DNA from: Aeromonas veronii bv. veronii
GTDB taxonomy: Bacteria; Pseudomonadota; Gammaproteobacteria; Enterobacterales; Aeromonadaceae
Direction of reading: 5' to 3'
DNA: 37,499 nucleotides
Assembly (NCBI RefSeq): GCF_000820225.1
Contig: NZ_CDDK01000012.1
Coordinates: forward strand, 1-37,499
Below, one piece after another: positions 34,301 through 37,499 of this stretch. Both the position numbers and the translations under genes were made by a program. Position 1 is the stretch's first letter, and every line of letters starts with the position of its first letter. The notes under the pieces were generated by a model. The model ran no database searches. It worked only from the letters and a program-made list of their open reading frames with translations, and was not told the DNA's origin.

Positions 34301-34397
34301 CGATGGTGAGTTGCCGCTGCTCGACCTGAGCACTGGTGATCCGCTGTGGGATCTGGCGGACGAGGCCCATGCCGCCACCTGCGTCAGGGCCATCTAG
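31359..34397 (+). CDS. Large lipoprotein: EF-hand, DUF1566 x2, di-haem peroxidase, Ig-like
   Basis: A 1012-residue predicted lipoprotein. The signal ends at LLALTAC (Cys16), followed by a proline/threonine-rich tether (about 18-55). Residues 159-170 (DQSGDGSLSQAE) form a perfect EF-hand calcium loop. A DUF1566-type module follows (about 270-390, with CGRSDWRLPTLTEFERL). About 430-750 is a cytochrome c peroxidase/MauG domain with two c-type haem sites, CASCH (467-471) and CMNCH (612-616), and the conserved PYMHNGIFPIL block. An Ig-like domain (about 770-865) and a second DUF1566 module (DDWRLPTRAELEVLF, to the end) complete it. MauG-like enzymes oxidise peroxide or modify protein partners; the partner here is unknown. 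A terminator follows directly. Confidence 0.85.
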   Translation: MKTSLLLLSLLALTACNDNHSNTSVAPSPDVTPPVVKPTEPPITQPTVPPETHTRVPLTIEVNVADRLGAGAQLEVRQVATGIRVQQAIEPGQLTRITLPEGLQLDQPLELLGSDEGYLLRAVSVRVADLSAGITLARRNSVPRLGLNEEETALFLLADQSGDGSLSQAEWGRAEEIRLQQQAALQDYAAFLLAQRQPGAVLDYTDSWQMLLALRDDKQARSWYQRSNSAQIQSARTQLYPANPSQPDEPETADLLRLDEQGLLVVHGPWQCLHDVRTVSGVKGSQYWLYGSDTSALKVASQPQLAAGLTACGRSDWRLPTLTEFERLLSSDKSAWRYPNIFAVSLPAQIWLQDGAGQPRLYQLATRTWLDEGEGSLLWYALAPYPVRPSVVRDSSKPDMAALRAQYSGSSAQWPAARVDEGVEWQELGPLPAVPFPVDNPYSRAKVVLGQQLFFDKQLSKGRNISCASCHDPQKGWSDGLSVSVGHLGQKGNRNAPSILNSAFSSTQFWDGRVATLEEQSLHPIQNPIEMALSHDELLARLQASPDYQAAFATAFGDQGITLERIAKAIATFERTIISRGSDFERFVKGDSQALSDKALWGMHLYRTDGRCMNCHSGPLLSQHGFESVGLTYYGRGKLEDRGRFLQTRNKADIGRFKTPSLRDVAFTGPYMHNGIFPILAQRIGGSVQGVVAMYNFGVTKWSSGVGFPTGADQYDPFFPKASDHLHALGLSNDELDAIGEFLRSASAEPRRTPATVAELGVSEADDPTPVGAVITGLAVLPAQPQLEVGRLLPLQLQWQLSDGSLGPLDGPVEWRSEQLEFATVSPQGEVRGVAVGTARLVATTARHTLNVTVQVVDAQPDFARGCRQPELVAGKLAFVCQLTRDEAERLSISYDGVSSDSDGDYNPFPLEYVTMGQARARDYCQQLVARGHDDWRLPTRAELEVLFAAYNKDGATDQLLQQQGWPLYNRYWSSDATANDDGELPLLDLSTGDPLWDLADEAHAATCVRAI

Positions 34398-34417
34398 CCT
34401 TCATAGATAGTCAGATG

Positions 34418-34446
34418 AAAAACGGGCGCCTCGGCGCCCGTTTTGT
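34418..34446. terminator. Terminator between convergent genes
   Basis: Perfect arms AACGGGCGCC/GGCGCCCGTT with a 2-base loop, a T-run on the plus strand and an A-run on the left, fit termination of both the lipoprotein gene and the minus-strand gene. Confidence 0.88.
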
Positions 34447-34464
34447 TATCTAGTAATAAAGAAA

Positions 34465-34572
34465 GGGATCAGAACTCGTTGGAGAGCGCCTTGTACCCTT
34501 TGACCAGATCGATATTGGTGTGGGCTACGTCCTCGGAGAATTCGGCGGCATCTACCGAAATCCGCGGGAAAT
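34465..34572 (-). pseudogene. Detached duplicate of the 3' end of the carbonic-anhydrase-like gene
   Basis: These bases repeat 34576-34683 with a period of 111 bp. In the gene's own frame they encode the last 32 residues again (SVDAAEFSEDVAHTNIDLVK, then GYKALSNEF and a stop at 34469-34471). Seven of about 105 bases differ, six of them synonymous and one Ile/Val. The copy has no start and lies after the real stop codon, so it is untranslated. Confidence 0.92.
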
Positions 34573-34579
34573 AGAGGGA

Positions 34580-35140
34580 TCAGAACTCGTTGGAGAGCGC
34601 CTTGTACCCTTTGACCAGGTCGATATTGGTGTGGGCCACGTCTTCGGAGAACTCGGCGGCATCCACTGAAACCCGCGGGATATGGGTCAGATCGCTCTGC
34701 TGGTTGATGCGGGTGGTGGAGGGGACGTAGAACTCCGGTGGCAGATCGCAGCCATCGATCACCGAGTTGTGACGCACCACGGCACCATCGCCGATATGGC
34801 AGTTGAACAGTACGCTGTTGAAGCCGATAAAGACCCGGTTGCCCACTTCGCACGGCCCGTGGACGATGGAGCGGTGGGCGATGGAGGTGTACTCGCCGAT
34901 GGTGACGGCGGCGCCGGATTTGGAGTGGATCACCACGCCATCCTGAATATTGGAGTTGGCGCCGATGACGATGGGTTCCATCTCGCCGTTGGCATCCACT
35001 TCGTCGGCGCGGATCACCGCATAGGGGCCGACAAACACATTCTCTTTGATGATCACCTTGCCACAGATGATGGCGGTCTTGTCGATATAGGCGGATTCGT
35101 CGATGACAGGCAGATGGCCGGAGGGATTCTTGCGGATCAT
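34580..35140 (-). CDS. Gamma-class carbonic-anhydrase-like hexapeptide-repeat protein
   Basis: A 186-residue left-handed beta-helix protein of the gamma-carbonic anhydrase group. Hexapeptide repeats fill residues 12-135 (AIICGKVIIKENVFVGPYAVIRAD, in two turns; GANSNIQDGVVIHS; GEYTSIAHRSIVHG). Three zinc-ligand histidines fall in the expected pattern: His72, then His89 and His94 (HX4H). It should form a trimer in the cytoplasm with metal at the subunit faces. Members hydrate CO2 or have unknown substrates; activity cannot be read from sequence. The start at 35140 (MIRKNPSGHLP) is used because AGGA precedes it. Its 3' 108 bases are duplicated downstream. Confidence 0.85.
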   Translation of the reverse strand: MIRKNPSGHLPVIDESAYIDKTAIICGKVIIKENVFVGPYAVIRADEVDANGEMEPIVIGANSNIQDGVVIHSKSGAAVTIGEYTSIAHRSIVHGPCEVGNRVFIGFNSVLFNCHIGDGAVVRHNSVIDGCDLPPEFYVPSTTRINQQSDLTHIPRVSVDAAEFSEDVAHTNIDLVKGYKALSNEF

Positions 35141-35343
35141 GTTACATCCTGTGGTTGCCAAGAGGGATTATCTGGTGGTGGACGAGGAGCCTACCGGTCG
35201 GTCAGCTTACCCCTGCTCGCCCTCTGGTGAAACCCCTGACTGGTCTGACCCTTGTCGTATGCCGTTTCGGCATGGCTGTTTCCGGTCGCCAGAATATGGG
35301 AGCATGGCTGTTATCCCGAGTCGCGTTAGATGGACATATAAAG

Positions 35344-35985
35344 ATGAAGAAGATGATTGCCCTGTTGGCGGGTGGTTTATTGCTCTCCTCGGCCGTGCAG
35401 GCCAAAGGGGAGGCGGGGGCGTTTGACTATTACGCCATGGCGCTCTCCTGGTCGCCCGAGCATTGTGCCGTCAAACCGGCGGATCGGGACCAGTGTTCCC
35501 GCAAGCTGGGCTTTGTGCTGCACGGTCTCTGGCCTCAGTACGATCGCGGTTACCCCAGCAACTGCACCCGCGAACGGCTCAATCCCGATATGGAGAGCGA
35601 GTTTGCCGACCTCTACCCCAGCCGTTTCCTCTATCGCCATGAGTGGGAGAAGCACGGCACCTGCTCCGGCCTGAGCCAGCAGGCCTTCCATAAGCTGGCG
35701 AGTGATTTGCGCCAGAAGGTGAAGATCCCGGCGGCTTATCAATCCCCGGAAGAGCCGCTGCGCAAAACCAGCTTCCAGCTCAAGGCCGATCTGGCGAGCG
35801 CCAACGAGTGGCTGGCCCCCGACAACATCACGGTGGCTTGCGCCGATGGTGGCCGCTTCCTGCGGGAGGTCTATATCTGCGTCAATAAAGAGGGGACAGA
35901 TGCGGTCACCTGCTCCGCCGAGATGCAAAAGCGCGAGCGCCGCTCCTGCGGTCAGCCGGACTTCCTGCTGCGCAGCGTGCGTTAA
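35344..35985 (+). CDS. rna: Ribonuclease I, T2 family, exported
   Basis: A 213-residue RNase of the T2 family, a non-specific periplasmic endoribonuclease cutting through a 2',3'-cyclic phosphate. The signal peptide is residues 1-20 (IALLAGGLLLSSAVQA). Both catalytic sites are present: CAS I GFVLHGLWPQ (His60) and CAS II HEWEKHGTC (Glu100 and His104). Eight cysteines in the mature part suggest four disulfides. It is somewhat shorter than E. coli RNase I (268). The start at 35344 (MKKMIALL) gives a proper signal peptide, although no strong ribosome site is evident; the frame open from 35155 would destroy the signal. Confidence 0.92.
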   Translation: MKKMIALLAGGLLLSSAVQAKGEAGAFDYYAMALSWSPEHCAVKPADRDQCSRKLGFVLHGLWPQYDRGYPSNCTRERLNPDMESEFADLYPSRFLYRHEWEKHGTCSGLSQQAFHKLASDLRQKVKIPAAYQSPEEPLRKTSFQLKADLASANEWLAPDNITVACADGGRFLREVYICVNKEGTDAVTCSAEMQKRERRSCGQPDFLLRSVR

Positions 35986-36057
35986 GCCTCCACTCTCTTC
36001 ATCGGGCCCCTTGCGGGCCTGATGTGTAACCATAGCTATCGGAAAGGAGTCTGACAG

Positions 36058-36120
36058 ATGGATGGCAACAACCGGTTTGGCCCGCAAGAGCGGGCAATGC
36101 TGCTCGGGGTGAACGGATGA
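36058..36120 (+). CDS. Possible 20-codon leader ORF coupled to the nitronate monooxygenase gene
   Basis: The frame MDGNNRFGPQERAMLLGVNG has a strong ribosome site (GGAAAGGAG, 7 bases before ATG), and its TGA overlaps the next ATG (ATGA). The downstream gene itself has only a weak site, so translational coupling is likely. No similarity is recognised; it may be a leader peptide rather than a functional product. Confidence 0.4.
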   Translation: MDGNNRFGPQERAMLLGVNG

Positions 36121-37163
36121 GCCTGTTTGCCGAGCTGGGGATGCGTTATCTCATTATTCAGGCACCGATGGCCGGTGTGCAGGGAAGCGAGCTGGCGCTG
36201 GCCGTAACCCGAGCGGGCGGCTTGGGCTCCTTGCCTGCCGCCATGCTCACGCCAGCGGAGCTGCGCGGCGAACTGGGGCGTCTTGCCCAAAGTGGCCTTG
36301 GGCCATTTAACATCAACTTCTTCTGCCATCGGCAACGGGAACCGGATCCCGTTGCACTGGCCCGCTGGCAGCAGCGCCTTGCACCCTACTACGCAGAGTT
36401 TGGTCTGGAGCCTTCAGCTGTTACGACGGCACCAAGCCGTGCCCCCTTCAATGAGGTGCATGCCGCCATGGTGGCCGAGTTCAGACCGGCGGTGGTCAGC
36501 TTTCACTTCGGTCTGCCCGCGCCCGAGCTGCTTGTCCAAGTGAAGGCTGCGGGGGCCAAGGTATTTGCCAGCGCCACTACGGTGGCGGAGGCTGTATGGC
36601 TCGCTCACCACGGTGCCGATGCCATCATCGCTCAGGGCTTGGAGGCTGGCGGTCATCGCGGTCATTTCCTCTCCGATGATCTCGCCTTGCAGCAGAGCAC
36701 CTTGACCCTGCTGGCGCAGATCCTCGCGGTGACCGATCTGCCGGTGATTGCCGCTGGCGGTATCGTCGATGGCAAGGGGATCGCCAACGCGCTGGCAATG
36801 GGGGCGAGCGCTGTGCAGATGGGCACTGCTTTTCTCTGCTGCCATGAAGCGACCACCTCGGCGCTGCATCGCGCCGCCATCCATTCACCAGAGGGCCAGC
36901 AGACGGCACTGACCAATTTGTTCAGTGGCCGTCCGGCGCGGGGTATCGTCAACCGTCTGATGCGGGATCTGGGCCCGCTCTCGGATCTTGCCCCTCACTT
37001 CCCCTATGCCAGTGGTGCACTGGCACCGCTGCGTGCCGCCGCCGAGAAGGCGGGGGACAGTGGCTTCTCTCCGCTCTGGGCTGGCCAGAATGTATCGGGT
37101 TGCCGAGATCTTCCTGCCAGCGAGCTGATAGCGTGCTGGGTCAAAGAGGCTGGATTGGGATAA
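36117..37163 (+). CDS. Nitronate monooxygenase (NMO family)
   Basis: A 348-residue FMN-dependent TIM-barrel enzyme that oxidises nitronates such as propionate-3-nitronate, protecting cells from these toxins. Visible motifs are the N-terminal IIQAPMAGVQG (13-23), GGLGSLPAAML, FNINFFCH, VVSFHFGLP, the strongly conserved AQGLEAGGHRGHF (about 169-181) with the catalytic histidine, and the FMN-phosphate site IAAGGIVDGKGIANALAMGASAVQMGTAFL (in two parts, about 216-245). This pattern marks class I NMO. The start overlaps a short upstream frame by four bases. A 10-bp inverted repeat lies after the stop. It was formerly annotated 2-nitropropane dioxygenase. Confidence 0.93.
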   Translation: MSLFAELGMRYLIIQAPMAGVQGSELALAVTRAGGLGSLPAAMLTPAELRGELGRLAQSGLGPFNINFFCHRQREPDPVALARWQQRLAPYYAEFGLEPSAVTTAPSRAPFNEVHAAMVAEFRPAVVSFHFGLPAPELLVQVKAAGAKVFASATTVAEAVWLAHHGADAIIAQGLEAGGHRGHFLSDDLALQQSTLTLLAQILAVTDLPVIAAGGIVDGKGIANALAMGASAVQMGTAFLCCHEATTSALHRAAIHSPEGQQTALTNLFSGRPARGIVNRLMRDLGPLSDLAPHFPYASGALAPLRAAAEKAGDSGFSPLWAGQNVSGCRDLPASELIACWVKEAGLG

Positions 37164-37499
37164 GTGCTTCTATATATGCCTCATACGCCTTCTTATATAG
37201 AAGATGTCGAGGGCGCTGCGCGTTAGACGCGACAGTGCGGCAATGGTGGATGAGTGCCAGGCCAGTACCCTTGTAAGGCATTTATCCGGTGTAAAACGTC
37301 CTCACTTCACCCTTGGTTGTGGATAAGTCTGTATAAATGCTGTGTGTTGATATGAATAACCAAGAAATTGCACTTTTTTGCAATTTTATTGCGGTAAAGC
37401 CTTGCCAATGTGAGCTGGATCTCTATAATGCGCCATATCGACAGGGCAGGCGGCAACGCAAACAACCTCGTCGATAACCTCGAAAAGCCTTTGAAAATA
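37164..37499 (+). other. Non-coding stretch leading to a probable rRNA operon
   Basis: No protein gene is seen. It holds a perfect 10-bp inverted repeat (CTTCTATATA/TATATAGAAG, 37167-37203) after the nitronate monooxygenase and a perfect DnaA-box sequence (TGTGGATAA, 37318-37326). An AT-rich segment (about 37340-37400) runs into a ribosomal-type promoter, and the last 60 bases look like an rRNA leader. Confidence 0.6.
37360..37440 (+). promoter_or_regulatory. rRNA operon P1-type promoter
   Basis: The -35 is TTGCCA (37402-37407) and the -10 is a perfect TATAAT (37424-37429), with 16 bases between. It is followed at once by GCGCCA, the GC-rich discriminator identical to the TATAATGCGCC of E. 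coli rrn P1 promoters. An AT-rich UP-like segment precedes it. Transcription runs off the right edge, where 16S rRNA should begin within a few hundred bases. Confidence 0.8.

Noticed and set aside
34446..34853. 135-codon minus-strand frame across both copies of the duplicated tail
   Set aside because: It reads the carbonic-anhydrase-like gene in another frame; the repeat within it only reflects the DNA duplication.

Overview
The window reads as chromosomal DNA of an Aeromonas species (Gammaproteobacteria, GC-rich). The strongest pointer is a complete subclass B2 metallo-beta-lactamase of the CphA/ImiS type, a family characteristic of this genus. The protein-level character of ackA, rpoS, nlpD, ispF and truD agrees. 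All assignments were made by reading the sequence; no database search was run.

Layout. 1-2.6 kb: end of a LysE-type exporter, a YgeA-type amino-acid racemase and a glycerolipid acyltransferase. 2.6-8.3 kb: a YhcH-family protein, acetate kinase (behind a 53-bp tandem repeat), a YbdG-type mechanosensitive channel, an exported L,D-transpeptidase and, on the minus strand, a VirK/YbjX (DUF535) protein. 8.6-10.1 kb: the proline/Na+ symporter putP. 10.3-17.0 kb: the compact cluster ftsB-ispD-ispF-truD-surE-pcm-yqaA-nlpD-rpoS, with many stop/start overlaps. It is interrupted only by a degenerate copy of the 5' end of ispF between ispD and ispF. 17.2-19.0 kb: an Old Yellow Enzyme reductase divergent from a TetR regulator, with two palindromic operators between them. 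19.0-23.1 kb: a LysR regulator divergent from agmatine deiminase (aguA), followed by an amidase-signature protein that could do the next step to putrescine.

23.1-24.3 kb is an AT-rich islet with one orphan gene and a REPIN-like palindromic element. It is followed by cphA, which has a TTCAC-N6-TTCAC (cre/blr) tag upstream. 25.3-30.1 kb: a flippase-like membrane protein, an RhlE-type RNA helicase, a membrane diguanylate cyclase and a small unknown protein. 30.3-31.2 kb: an S-adenosylmethionine hydrolase homologue carrying a signal peptide, preceded by possible MetJ boxes. 31.4-34.4 kb: a 1012-residue lipoprotein fusing an EF-hand loop, two DUF1566 modules, a di-haem MauG/cytochrome c peroxidase domain and an Ig-like domain, behind a possible Fur box. 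34.5-37.2 kb: a gamma-carbonic-anhydrase-like protein with a duplicated 3' tail, RNase I (T2 family) and a nitronate monooxygenase. The last 100 bases hold a textbook rRNA P1-type promoter, so a ribosomal RNA operon very probably begins just outside the window.

The most unusual signals are two partial gene duplications whose copies differ largely at synonymous sites (ispF 5' end, carbonic anhydrase 3' end), the peroxidase/DUF1566 fusion lipoprotein, the exported SAM hydrolase, the 53-bp hairpin repeats before ackA, and the aguA-amidase pair lacking a nitrilase-type AguB.
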